In this document: piece by piece, positions 50,216 through 62,600 of the stretch
Layout: each line of letters starts with the position of its first letter
Position numbering within the stretch: the first letter of the stretch is position 1
Origin: Sphingomonas carotinifaciens
GTDB lineage: Bacteria > Pseudomonadota > Alphaproteobacteria > Sphingomonadales > Sphingomonadaceae
DNA: 64,000 nucleotides
Assembly: GCF_009789535.1 (NCBI RefSeq)
Contig: NZ_WSUT01000005.1
Coordinates: 2,680,001 to 2,744,000, forward strand
Direction: 5' to 3'
Translations under genes and position numbers: made by a program
The notes under the pieces: generated by a model
What the model saw: only the letters and a program-made list of their open reading frames with translations
What the model was told of the DNA's origin: nothing
The model's database searches: none

Positions 50216-52343
50216 GAACCGTCCCCTCCTTCGACACCAGCCCGGCCACCGGACCGTCCATCACCACCTTGCCCTGGCGCAGCACCACGGCGCGGGCCAC
50301 CAGATCCAGCACGCTGCGCTTGTGCGTCGTGACCACCAGGGTCCGGTTGCCCAGCCAATGCTGAAGATACTGGATTATCTGCATTTCATTCGCCTGGTCG
50401 AAGAACGCGGTCGGCTCGTCGAGCAGCACCACCCGTGGATCCTGCAACAGAACGCGCGCCAGCCCCACCGCTTGCCGCTGCCCCCCCGAAAAGCTCGCAC
50501 TGCTCTGGATCGCCATGTCCAGTCCACGCGGGTGCGAACGCACGAACGGCCCCAGCCCCACCGCGTCCAGCGCCTCGAACATCTCCGCATCGCTCACCGC
50601 CAACCCACCAAGGTTGAGGTTGTCGCGAAGCGTTCCGTGCAGCAGTGCCACGTCCTGCGGCAGATATCCGATCGCCCGCCGCCGGTCGCCCGGATCGATC
50701 GCGCCGATCGCCACCTCGTCCAGCAGGATGCGGCCGCCACTGGCATCGCCGAACCCCGACAACAACCGCAGCAGCGATGACTTGCCCGCGCCGTTGCCAC
50801 CCAGCAGTGCGACGCGCTCGCCCGCTCCGATGCTCAGCGCGGCGACATCGACCACCAGCGGCCCGTCGCCATGCTGCAGGCGCACCTCCTCCAGCCGGTA
50901 CGCGCCCTCGGTGCGCTCGTGCGCGACGAACACCTTGGCCGTGGGCCGCTCGGCGGGGGCCGCCATCAACTGGTCCAGACCCTCCATCGCCACCCGGATA
51001 TGCTGCCACCGTCCCAGCATGCCGGCGGCCTGCGACATCGGCGCGATGCCGCGCGACGCCAGGATCGAACAGGCGACCAGCGCGCCCATTGACATCTCGC
51101 CGGTACTGATCCGGTACACCCCGAACACGACCACCCCGACATAGCCGAGCTGCTGCACCATCGACGCACTGTACGCGAGTCCGGTCGCCAACAGGCTCGT
51201 CCGCGCCGAACTCCCCGCCAGTTCCGCGGTCAGCGTCTCCCATTGGTGGAGCGCCCGCCCCTCGCCACGCCCCGCCTTCACCGTCTCCAGATGCTCGATC
51301 GATTCCAGCAGGATGGCGTTCTTGACCGCCCCTTCCCGCAAGTTCCGCCGCGACAGGTCCCCCAACCGCTTCTGCGTCGCCAGCCCCGGCAACAGGATCA
51401 ACACCACCGCCGCCACCGGCACCCACACGATCGGCCCGCCGATCAGCGCGATCAGCCCCAGGAAGATCAACACGAACGGCAGGTCGCTGATGATCGCCGC
51501 GCTGGTCGAGGTGAAGAATTCGCGCACGCTCTCGAACTCGCGAATCTGCGTGCTGAACGCCCCCAGCGACGGCGGCTTGGCGGCCAGCCGCGTGTCCAGC
51601 ACCCGCGCGAAAAGCTGCGACGACAGCTTCAGGTCCAGCCGCTTGCCCATCGTATCGAGCAGGTGCGCGCGCATCACCCGGAGCAGGCTTTCCAGCACGA
51701 TCGCAAGGCCGACGCCGCTCGCCAGGATCCACAGCGTATCGAACGCCGCATTGGGCACCACCCGGTCATAGACCTGCATCGCGAACAGCGCCGACCCGAT
51801 CGCCAGCAGGTTCGCGGTCATCGCCGCCAGCGCCACCTCTGCATAATCGCGCCGCAACCGCTTCAGCGTCCCGAAGAACCAGTGTTCGCCCACGGCCGCA
51901 TGATGCCGCAGCGCGCGTCCGTCCGGCCGGTACCGCGGCTTGGCGAACACGGCGGTGCCCGAATACCGCGCCTGCACCTCGGCGATCGCCAGCGTCTGCG
52001 CGCCGCCACCGGTGGCGGGCGACACCAGGTCGATCGTGCCGTCGCCGAGCCCGGTCGCCACCACCGTCTCGCCGCCGGTCAGCACCAGGAGCGCGGGCAG
52101 CAGCATCGCATCCAGATCGGCCAGCCGGAAGTCCGCCACCCTGCCCGCGACATCGACCCGGCGCAGCGCACGCGGCGCCATCGCGATCGGCAGCCGCCCG
52201 TCCTTCAGCGGCAGGCCGTCGCCCAGTTCCGCCACGCTGGTCGGCCGGCCCAGCAATTGCGCGAGCAGCACCAGCCCCTCGCGCAGCGGATCGACCGGCG
52301 GCGCCGGCGGCACGTCCGGCACCAGCGAAAGTGCGGTCGCCAT
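50208..52343 (-). CDS. Type I secretion ABC transporter (LapB/AprD-like, with inactive C39-like domain)
   Basis: 711 residues in three parts: an N-terminal C39-peptidase-like domain without the catalytic Cys (about 15-140), six membrane helices (about 165-430, EVALAAMTANLLAIGSALFA onward), and an ATPase with Walker A LLGGNGAGKSSLL, Q-loop YLPQDV, signature FSGGQRQAVGLA, Walker B VVLLDEPTAFFD and H-loop VVTTHKR. Such exporters of giant adhesins use the inactive C39-like domain to hold the unfolded substrate. Coupled to the TolC gene by a TGATG overlap and to the HlyD gene; the substrate is surely the adjacent adhesin. Confidence 0.95.
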   Translation of the reverse strand: MATALSLVPDVPPAPPVDPLREGLVLLAQLLGRPTSVAELGDGLPLKDGRLPIAMAPRALRRVDVAGRVADFRLADLDAMLLPALLVLTGGETVVATGLGDGTIDLVSPATGGGAQTLAIAEVQARYSGTAVFAKPRYRPDGRALRHHAAVGEHWFFGTLKRLRRDYAEVALAAMTANLLAIGSALFAMQVYDRVVPNAAFDTLWILASGVGLAIVLESLLRVMRAHLLDTMGKRLDLKLSSQLFARVLDTRLAAKPPSLGAFSTQIREFESVREFFTSTSAAIISDLPFVLIFLGLIALIGGPIVWVPVAAVVLILLPGLATQKRLGDLSRRNLREGAVKNAILLESIEHLETVKAGRGEGRALHQWETLTAELAGSSARTSLLATGLAYSASMVQQLGYVGVVVFGVYRISTGEMSMGALVACSILASRGIAPMSQAAGMLGRWQHIRVAMEGLDQLMAAPAERPTAKVFVAHERTEGAYRLEEVRLQHGDGPLVVDVAALSIGAGERVALLGGNGAGKSSLLRLLSGFGDASGGRILLDEVAIGAIDPGDRRRAIGYLPQDVALLHGTLRDNLNLGGLAVSDAEMFEALDAVGLGPFVRSHPRGLDMAIQSSASFSGGQRQAVGLARVLLQDPRVVLLDEPTAFFDQANEMQIIQYLQHWLGNRTLVVTTHKRSVLDLVARAVVLRQGKVVMDGPVAGLVSKEGTVRA

Positions 52344-53620
52344 CAGGATAGCCCCCCTTCGATCAACGGCCCGATCAAGCCCAGCCGGGCCGCGGCGCGA
52401 AATTGCACGCGCAGCCGGTCGATATGGATGTTGGTCAGTTGCCGCTGCGCCTCGAACTGCTCGCGCCGCGTGTTGAGGATGTCGATCAGGTCGCGGCGCC
52501 CGACGGTGAACTGGTCGAGATAGGTCTGACCCACCGCGTCCGCCGTTCCCACTTGCGTCTGCAACGCCTGTTCGCGCGCCGCCATCATCGCGGCATTGTC
52601 GATCAGGGTGCGCACCTCGCGGCGCTGCTGCCGGTCCACCGCCCCCTGGTTCAGGATCGCCGCCTGCACCCGCTGCGCCTCGCCCTGCGGACGCAGGAAG
52701 GCGGAAAAGCCCTGCATCGTCGACATGCGGAAACGGATGCCGACGATCGTGTCGGACCGCGCGATGCCGCCGATCGGCCGGCGCAGCGTCGTCGCCTCGG
52801 CATTGATCTGCGGCAGGAGCTGCGCCTTTGCCCCGCGCAGGTCCGCCTCCGCGGTACGCGTATCCGCCACCGCGCTGCGATAAAGCGGCGAATCCGCGAT
52901 CAACTCGCCCAGGTCCTTGGCCGCGATATGCTCGGTAAAGGCCATCGGCCGCGGCTCGGCCAGATCGGCCGCCTCCTCGCCCACCAGCAGGCGATACCGG
53001 TTGCGCGCATCGACCAGCGTTCCCTGCTCGATCGCCAGTTGCTCTCGCGCCCGTGCCAGTTCCAGCCGCACCCGTTCCGGCTCCGACCGGTCGGCGAAAT
53101 GCCCCTCGAACCGCGCCGCCGTCATCGCCTCGATGCCGCTCAGGGCCGCGATGAACGCCTCGACATTGGCGACCTGCCGCTCGGTGACCAGGATGTCGCA
53201 GTACGCTTCGGCGATATCCAGCGCGATCTCGTCGCGCCGCACCAGCGCCTGCTCGCCCAGCCGGCCCTGCTGCGCCTTGGCCCGGTCGACGCTGCTGCGC
53301 ACCCGGCCCCAGTCGTGCAGCGCCTGCGCGGCCGTCACTTCATAGCCCAGCCCGTCCAGGTCGAACGATTGCGGCCCGCCGGATACCGATACCGAGGGCA
53401 GATAGCCGCTTTTGGCGATCCGCACATCGGTTTCGGCCGCCGCCTCGCTGGCCCGCGCAGCCTTGACCTCCGGGCTGATCGCCAGTCCCATGCGCACCGC
53501 CTCCGCCAGCGTGCGGGCCTCGGCAGGCATGATCCAGAGCGGCGACAACAGGATGGGCAGCATGGCGGCTGCCCATCCAAGGCGCTTACACAACGACGGT
53601 GACGGTGTTCTGTTCGACAT
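52343..53620 (-). CDS. TolC-family outer-membrane factor of the adhesin exporter
   Basis: 425 residues. After a signal peptide (WAAAMLPILLSPLWIMPAEA, cleavage near residue 35) comes the TolC repeat structure: LAEAVRMGLAISPEVKAARA, the outer-membrane strands, long helices with AYCDILVTERQVANVEAFI, and the second half ending QLTNIHIDRLRVQFRAAARL. LDQFTVGRRDLIDILNTRRE is the standard C-terminal helix motif. The start lies inside the 3-prime end of the adhesin gene (35-base overlap) and lacks a clear ribosome site, so translation probably depends on ribosomes ending the adhesin. Followed directly by the ABC gene. Confidence 0.93.
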   Translation of the reverse strand: MSNRTPSPSLCKRLGWAAAMLPILLSPLWIMPAEARTLAEAVRMGLAISPEVKAARASEAAAETDVRIAKSGYLPSVSVSGGPQSFDLDGLGYEVTAAQALHDWGRVRSSVDRAKAQQGRLGEQALVRRDEIALDIAEAYCDILVTERQVANVEAFIAALSGIEAMTAARFEGHFADRSEPERVRLELARAREQLAIEQGTLVDARNRYRLLVGEEAADLAEPRPMAFTEHIAAKDLGELIADSPLYRSAVADTRTAEADLRGAKAQLLPQINAEATTLRRPIGGIARSDTIVGIRFRMSTMQGFSAFLRPQGEAQRVQAAILNQGAVDRQQRREVRTLIDNAAMMAAREQALQTQVGTADAVGQTYLDQFTVGRRDLIDILNTRREQFEAQRQLTNIHIDRLRVQFRAAARLGLIGPLIEGGLS

Positions 53621-56600
53621 GCAGTGTCGTGCCGTTGAAGCTGTAGACGTCGTACACCGTCCCCTGGATCGTCACGTCGGTGCCCGTATCCGTCGCCCCG
53701 CGCACCACCAGCCGATCCTCGGCATCGCCGGTGATCTGCAGGGTGTTGCCGGTGCTGGTCACCGCGTTCACCTCGGCCGCGGTCAGCGTCAGCACGCTGG
53801 ATCCGTCGCCGTGGCCCAGGTCGATCCGCTCGATATTGGCGATCGTGCCCGACGTTCCTGGCCCATAGTCCAGGTCGATGCCATTGCTCAGCAACAGCGT
53901 GTCGAACCCGGCCCCCCCATCCACCGAGCGGAAGTTGGTAGCGGTGAGCTGGATCGAATCGTCACCCGCCCCGGCGAACACCGCATCGCCGCTGTGAACG
54001 CCCAGGATCAGGTCCGCCCCGGCACCACCGTAGAAGACCTCGCTGGTGCCCGTCACGCCGGTCAGCACGTCGGACCCGTCCGTCCCGTTTACCGAGATCT
54101 CACCCAGGCTAAGCAGCGATCCGTTGCCCAGCAGCGACACGCCGTAGCGCGCACTGTCGTTGCCGAACTGATCGGTGGCGATGATGTTGACCGACAGGCC
54201 GGCACCCAGGTTCAGCAATCCGAAGACGCTCAGCCCCAATTGCCCCAGCAGGTTCAGGTCGAGCAGGTTCAACCCGAAATTGCCGTTCGCATCGACCGGC
54301 GGCGCCAGCCGCACCGTCGCCGCCGGCGTCACCACCTCCAGCCGGACGGTCGTCCCCGGCTCGGTCTGCGCGACCAGGCCGATGGACAGCGGGATCAGCG
54401 ACGTGTTCAGGCGGATGCCACTCACCGTCAGCAGGTCGCCGGTCAGCGCGTCTTCCAGCCCCAGTGCGGCGACGTTGCTGACATTGCCCGCCCGGTCGGT
54501 GGCGCGTGCACTGACCGACGCGTCCAGCAAATCCGCCAGCGACAGGCCGACGTTCAGGCCGCCGATCAGGTCCAGCGACCCCAGGCCGCGATTGTCGAGC
54601 TGCACCGTTGCGGTCGCCGTCGTGCCCAGCGCAGACACGTCGACGGTCACGATCGAATTGGGCTCGCCCGATACGCTCAGCAGGTTGCCGACCAGCGACA
54701 GCACCGGCGTCTGCGGCGCGATCGTGTCGATCACGAACGTCGCCGGTGGCGACACCAGCCCACCGTCGATCTGCGCGGTGACCTGCGCCGGGCCGTCCGC
54801 TGCGTTGCCGATCACCGGCACCGTCACGCCCACCGATCGTGCCGCCACGTCCGCGGCGGTCAGCGTCGCGGTCGTCTGTACGACATAGCCGTTCTGCGAG
54901 GTCAGGGTGACCAGCACCGTGTCACCCGCGGTCGCGCCGGGGGTCAGCCCCACCGCCACCTGGATGCCGCCGCCGCTGCGCGCTTCGACATTGTTGACGA
55001 AGCCGTCGGCCGCCTCGATCACGCTCACCACCGGCACGCCCAGATCGGGCGCGATGACGGTTGCGGGGTTGCCGACATTCTGCGCGGCATCGATCGCCAC
55101 CACGCTCACCAACTGACCGTCGACCAGCGGCACCGGCAGCGTCACGCTGAACGTGCCGTCTGCCGCCACCGGGGCGATGATCGGCATGGTCGATCCGCGC
55201 ACGGTCACCTGCACTTGTGCACCCGGCTCGGCGAGGCCGGTCAGCACGGTACCGCCTGCCGAAATCGCCAGCCCGGTCGGGACTGCCGGCGCCACGCTGT
55301 CGACCAGCGCGGTGGCGACGGGGCCGATATTGCCCGCCGCATCCTGCGCCTGTGCGGTGACCGCGACGCCATTGGCCAGTGCGGTGCCCGGCACGAACCG
55401 CCAGTTGCCGGCGCCGTCGGCCACGACGGTGGCAAGGGGCGCACCGCCCGCCGTCAGCGTCACCGTCGATCCCGCCTCGGCGGTCCCGATCAAGGCCGTG
55501 CCGTTGCTCGGCCGGATCGTCGGCACGCCGGGCGGCAGGGCATCGATCGTCACGCTCGCCGCCGCGCCGGTATTGCCGGCCGCATCGGTCGCGGTGACGG
55601 ACACCACCGCACCGTTCGCCGGCGCCGTACCCGGCGTGAACTGCCAGCGACCATCGGCTCCGGCGGTCGTGGTGCCCAGCGGCACACCACCCACGGTCAG
55701 CGTCACCAGCGCCCCCGCCTCGGTCGTGCCGGACAGGATGGTGCCATTGCTCGGGGCGATGTCCGGCACGGCCGGCGCCAGTGCATCGACGATGCCCAGG
55801 CCCGTACCGCTCGGCGTGTTGGCCGCATTAGTGGCCACCGCGCTCAGCGAGGTGCCATCGGGCAGCGGCGTGCCGTTGGGCAGCGTCCACACGCCCGTAG
55901 CATCGGTCTGCACCGTGCCCAGCACGGTCCCGTTCGCGCTTACCGTCACCAGCGTGCCAGCGTCGGCGGTGCCGGTGATGGTCACGCCATTGGTCGGCGC
56001 GATCGTCGGCGTCGCCGGCAACGATGCGTCGATCGTCACGCTGCCGGGGCCGCTGACATTGCCCGCCGCATCGGTCGCGGTCACCGCGACCGCCAGGCCG
56101 TTGCCGATCGGCGTCGTCGGCCGCGCGCTGTAGGCGCCATTGGCATCGGCGACCGCCGTCGCCACCGGCACACCGCCCAGCGTGATGGTGACGGTGGCAC
56201 CCGCCTCCGCGATGCCGGACACCACGGTGCCGTTGCTCGGATTGACGCTCGGCGCTGACGGCGCGGCGGCATCGATCACGCCGGTCGCGATACCGCTGAC
56301 ATTGCCGACCGCGTCACGCGCGCTTGCTTCGATCGTGGTCAGGTCGGCCAGCGACGTGGTCGCGGTCAGCGTCCAGCGGCCATCCGCGCCCACCGTCGCC
56401 GTACCGACCGGCACGCCACCGGCGGTGACGGTCACGATCGATCCGATCTCGCCGCTGCCACGGATGGTGGTCGCGTTGCTCGGATCGATGGTCGGCGTCG
56501 CCGGCGGCAGGGCATCGACCAGCACGCCCGCCGGCCCGCTGACATTGCCCGCCGCATCGGTCGCGCGGGCCACCACCACCGTGCCATCGGCCAGCGGCTG

Positions 56601-59600
56601 GGCTGGCGTCACCGTCCAGCGGCCATCGATGCCCGCCGTCACCGGCGTGCCGATCGGCTGTCCTTGCGCATCGGTCAGCGACACCAGCGCACCCACCTCT
56701 GCCGTTCCGGTCACGCTGACGCCGTTGGTCGCTGCAATGATCGGCGCGTCGGGTGCGATCTGATCGACCACGCCCAGGCCGGCATCACTGACATTGCCCG
56801 CGATATCCCGCGCCGTCGCGCTCAGCGTCGTGCCATTGGCCAGTGTCGCGGCCGGCGCCAGGGCCCATGATCCGTCCGCCTGCACAGTCGCGGTGCCGAC
56901 CGGCGTACCGCTGCCGTCCACGACGGTGACCACCGTACCCGGCTCGCCACGTCCCGTCACGATCGTGCCGCGCGTCGGGTCGATCACCGGTGCCGGCGGC
57001 GCCACGGCGTCGATCGTCACGCTGGCGACGTCGCTGGTGTTGCCAGCGGCATCGATCGCCACCGCGCGCACCACCTGCCCGTCGGGAAGCGGCGTTGCCG
57101 GCGTCGACGTCCAGTTGCCGTTGCCGTCCACCGTCACCCGGTCGATCAGCGCACCGTTCGCGTCGCGCAATTCCACCGTCGCGCCGGCCTCTGCCGTGCC
57201 GGTGATCGCCACGCCGCGGCTCGGATCGATATCGGGTAGCGGCGGCGCCACCGCATCCACCACCGAACGCGCCGGCCCGCTGGCATTGCCCGCCGCATCG
57301 CTGGCGACGGCATTGACCACCGTGCCATCGACCAGCGGCGTGGTGGGCCGGAACGACCAGCTTCCGTCCGCCCCCACGACCGTGGTTCCGATCGGGGCCC
57401 CGCCCTGCTCGCTCAGCGTGATCGTCGCGCCCAGTTCGCCCGTACCGGTCAGCAGCGTGCCGTTGCCCGCCACCACCGTGGGCACGTTCGGTGCGACCGC
57501 GTCGACCGTCACCGTCGCCGCCCCGCTGCTATTGCCGGCCGCGTCGACCGCGACCGCGCGCACCTGGGTGCCGTCCGCCAGCGCCGGGATCGGGCCGAAC
57601 TGCCAGTTGCCGTCGGCATCGACGGTCGCTGTTCCGATCGCGCCGCCCGCGCCATCGGTCAGGACGACGCTCGACAGCGGCTCGGCGGTGCCCGTCAGGA
57701 TCGCGCCGTTGCTCGGGTTCACCGCCGGCACCGCAGGGGCGATGGCATCCACCGTCACGCCCGCCGGGCCGCTGGTGTTGCCCGCCGCGTCGCTGACGGT
57801 CGCCACGATGCCCGTGCCATCGGGTAGCGGCGCGCCCGGCGTCACCACCCAGCGCCCGTCGGCGCCCACCACAGCGCTGCCGATCGGGTTACCCGCGGCA
57901 TCGGTCACCGCGACCGTCGCGCCGACCTCGGCGCTGCCGGCGATCGTCTGTCCGTTGGAGGGATCGATCACCGGCGCGGCCGGCGCGACCGCGTCGATGA
58001 CGATGGTGGTCGGTGTGCTGACATTGCCCGCCGCGTCGCGCGCCGTGACCGACAGCGCGGTGCCGTCGCCCGGGACCACCCCCGGCGTCACCGCCCAGGC
58101 GCCGCCGGCATCGGCGACCGTGGTCGCGATGACGCCGTTCGCGTCGCTGATCGTGATCGTCGCGCCCGCCTCGGCCGTGCCTGCCAGCACGCTGCCGTTG
58201 CTGGGGGCGACCACCGGCGCATCGGGCGCCACCGAGTCGACGATGGTCACGCCTGCGACGCTGGGATTGCCCGCCGCATCGGTCGACACCGCCGCCAGCG
58301 GCGTACCGTTGGCCAGCGTCGTGCCCGGCGTGATGCTCCACCGGCCATCGGCGCCCACCACGACACTGCCGATCACCGCACCGGTGGCGCCGTCGGTCAG
58401 CACCAGCGTGGTGCCGGCCTCCGCAGTGCCGGTGACGATCGCACCCGCGCTCGGGTCGATCACCGGCGTGACCGGCACGGTCGCATCGACGATGCCCTGC
58501 CCGGCCGCGCTGACATTGCCCGCGGCATCGGTGGCGGTCGCACTCAGCACCGTGCCGTCCGCCACCGGCGTACCCGGCACGATCCGCCAGCGGCCATCGG
58601 CGCCGGCCTGCACCGTGCCGATCGTGGCACCCGCCGCACTCAGCACCGTGACCAGCGATCCCGGCTCGGCGGTGCCGGTCAGCACCGCACCCGTGCTCGG
58701 CGCGATCACCGGGGCACCCGGCGCCACCGCGTCCACCACCGTCGACGCTGGCGCGCTCGCATTGCCCGCCGCATCGATCGCCACCGCGCTCACCGCCGTG
58801 CCGTCCGCCACCGCCGCGCCCGCGCTCAACACCCAGCGACCATCCGCACCCGCAGTCACCGTGCCCAGCACCGCGCCGCCCGCCGCGGTCACCGTCACGC
58901 TGGCCCCCGCCTCGGTCACCCCGGCAAAGGTCACGCCCGCACTCGGCGCGATCGTCACGCCCGGCGCCACCGCGTCGACCGTCGCGGCCGCCGGCGTGCT
59001 GCGATTGCCCGCCGCATCGATCGCCACCGCGCGCACCACCGTGCCATCGCCCAGCGTCGCTGCCACCGACCACGACCCATCGGCCGCCGCCACCGTCTGC
59101 CCGATCACCGCGCCACCCGCGCTCACCACCACCGTGGCGCCCGCCTCGGCCGTTCCCGCGACTCCCGCTGCATTGCTCTGGGCGATCACCGCCGCGCCCG
59201 GTGCCACCGCATCGATCACCGCCGTCGCCGGCGCGCTCGCATTGCCGGACGCATCGGTCGCCACCGCATTCACCACCGCGCCGTCACCCAGCGGCACCCC
59301 CGGCGCGATCTGCCACCGGCCATCGGCCTGCACCACCGCGCTGCCCAGCACCGTGCCGGCCGCATCGGTCAGCGTCACCCGCGCACCCGCCTCGGCACTG
59401 CCGGTCACGACCACACCGTTGCCGGCATCGATCACCGGCACGCCCGGCGCCACGGCATCCACCGTCACGCTGCCCGGCGCACTGGCATTGCCCGCAGCAT
59501 CCGTCGCCACCACGACAACGGCCGCGCCATCCGCCAGCGGCGCCGCCAGCGTCACGCTGAAGGCTCCCGTGCCATCCGCCACGCCGGTGCCGATCTCGAC

Positions 59601-62600
59601 ACCGGCCGCGTCACGCACGCTGATCGCCGCGCCCGCCTCGGCCAGCCCGGCCACCGCCGTGCCGTCGCTCGGCGCCAGCACCGGCGCACCCGGCGCCACC
59701 GCGTCCACCGTCGCCCGGCCGATGCCGCTGACGCTGCCCACGCCGTTCGTCGCCACCGCGCTGAGGCCCGTGCCGTCGCCCAGCGGTGCCGCCGGCGTCA
59801 CGCTCCACGTGCCGCTGGCATCCACCACCGCGCTGCCGATCGTCGCGCCCGCCGCATCGGTCACCGTCACCGTGGTGCCCGCATCCGCCGTACCGGCGAT
59901 CACCGTGCCGTTCGTCGGCGCGATCACCGGCGTGGAGGGCAGGCTGGCGTCGATCACCAGCGTGGCCGGCTGGCTGGCATTGCCCGCCGCATCGGTGGCG
60001 ACCACGGTCACCACCGCGTCGTCCGCGACCGGGGGCGTCACCACCAGCTGGAAATTGCCATCGTCATCGGTTGTGACTTGGCCCAGCGCCACCCCGCCGG
60101 CGCTCAGCGTCACGCTGCTGCCCGGCTCGGCGGTACCGCTCAGCACGGCGCCGTTGCTCGGCTCCAGTACCGGCACCGCCGGCGGCACCGCATCCACCGT
60201 CACCACCGCGGCCGGCCCGGCATTGCCCGCGGCATCGGTCGCCACGACCGTCAGCACCGCGCCGTCGCCGATCGGCGCGGCCGGCGTGATCGCGAAGCTG
60301 CCATCGGCGCCCGCCACCACCTGGCCCAGCGAAGCGCCCGTGCCATCGGTCACGCTGACCGTGGCACCCGCCTCCGCGGTGCCGGTGATCGCCGTGCCGT
60401 TCGTCGGGTCGAGCACCGGCGCGACCGGGGCCGCCGCATCGACGCGCACCGCGCTTGCCGGCCCGGCATTGCCGGCCGCATCGCTGGCCGCGACCAGCAC
60501 GATCGTCCCATCGGCCAGCGGCACGGTCGGCGTGACGGCAAAGCCGCCATCCGCACCCGCCGTTCCCGTTCCGATCACCGTCCCGTCACGCGTAGTCAGC
60601 GTCACCGTGGCTCCCGGCTCGGCGGTACCGGACACGACGGTGCCGTTGCTCGGCACCGTCACCGGTGCACCCGGCGCGACCGCATCCACCGTCCCCGTGC
60701 CGGCGTCGCTGACATTGCCCGCCGCGTCGCGGGCCTCGACCCGCACCGTTGTCCCATCGGCCAGCGGGGCCGCCGGCACCACCGACCATTGCCCGTCCGC
60801 CCCGACCACGTCGCTGCCGATCACCGTGCCGTCCGGCCCGGTCGCCACCACCGTGCTGCCGATCTCGGCCGTGCCGGTCAGCACCGTGCCGTTGCTGGGC
60901 GCGATCACCGGTACCGCCGGCGCCGCCGCATCCACCGTCACGCCGGCCGGCGCGCTGACATTGCCAGAGGCATCGCGCGCCACCACGCTGACCGCCACGC
61001 CGTCGCCGACCGGCGCCGCCGGGGTCAGCGCCCAGGCGCCATCCGCGCCGGCCGTCGTCGTGCCGATCACCGTGCCGGCGGCATCGCTCAGCGTGATCGT
61101 CGCCCCCGCCTCGGCCGTGCCCGTAAAGGCCGTGCCGTCGCTCACCGCCACCGTCGGCACATCGGGCGCCACCGCGTCGACGACCACCGCCGCCGCCGGC
61201 CCGCGCTCGCCCTGCCCGTTGGTGGCATAGGCGCGTACCACCGTGCCATCCGCCAGCGGCGTTGTCGGCGTCAGGCTCCACGTGCCGTCGGCGCGCACCG
61301 GCGCGGTGCCGATCGTCGCGCCCGTCTCGTCCACCAGGATCAGGATCGCATAGCCCGGCTGCGACGTGCCCGTCACCACCGTGCCGTTGGTCGGATCGAT
61401 CGTCGGTGCCGGCGGGATCGCGATGGTATCGGGCGCGGTGACGGTTGCCGGCACGCTGCTGTTGCCCGCCGCGTCGGTCACCACCACGCTCACCACCTGC
61501 GCATCGAGCAGCGCCGGCGACAGCGGCACGGTGAAGCTGCCGTCATCCGCCGCAACGGCGGTCCGATCGGTGACGCCGTCGCCATCGATGTCGATCCCGA
61601 CGGTCGCACCCGCCTCGGCCACGCCCGAAAGGCTCGCCCCGTCCGCCGCGATCACCAGTCCGGACGCCGCCGCCGGGGCAGTCGTGTCGGCCGCGACCAC
61701 CGTGGCCGGCGCGCCGAGATTGCCCGCGGCATCGGTCACCGTCACCGTCACCGTCTCGCCATTGGTCAGCGCCGGCACCAGTGCGATCACGAACGTCCCG
61801 TCCGCACCGACCGTGCCCGTCGCATCCGCGACCCCGTCGCCATTGGTGTCGACCGACACCGCGGCGCCCGCCTCGGCAGAGCCGGAGATGCTGGCACCAC
61901 CCTCGGCGATCACCAGCCCGGTCGCCGCCGCCGGCGCGGTCGTGTCGGCCGCGACCACCGTGGCCGGCGCGCCGACATTGCCCGCGGCATCGGTCACCGT
62001 CACCGTCACCGTCTCACCATTGGTCAACGCCGGCACCAGTGCGATCACGAAGGTCCCATCCGCACCGACCGTGCCCGTCGCATCCGCAACCCCGTCGCCA
62101 TTGGTGTCGACCGACACCGCGGCGCCCGCCTCGGCAGAGCCGGAGATGCTGGCACCACCCTCGGCGATCACCAGCCCGGTCACCGCCGCCGGTGCGGTCG
62201 TATCGGACGCGACCACCGTGGCCGGGGCGCCTACATTGCCGGCGGCATCGGTTACCGTCACCGTCACCGTCTCACCATTGGTCAACGCCGGCACCAGTGC
62301 GATCACGAACGTCCCGTCCGCACCGGCCGTACCCGTCGCATCCGCAACCCCGTCGCCATTGGTATCGACCGACACCGCGGCGCCCGCCTCGGCAGAGCCG
62401 GAGATGCTGGCACCCCCCTCGGCGATCACCAGCCCGGTCACCGCCGCCGGCGCGGTCGTGTCGACCGCCACCACCGTGGCCGGCGCGCCGACATTGCCAG
62501 CGGCATCGGTCACCGTCACCGTGACCGTCTCGCCATTGGTCAGCGCCGGCACCAGCGGGATCACGAACGTGCCGTCCGGTCCGGCCGTGCCGGTCGCGTC

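Noticed and set aside
56794..61230. 1,478-codon open frame antisense to the adhesin
   Set aside because: It mirrors the repeat structure of the adhesin in the opposite frame, is Ala/Pro/Ser-rich without domains, and has no ribosome site; high GC keeps antisense frames open.
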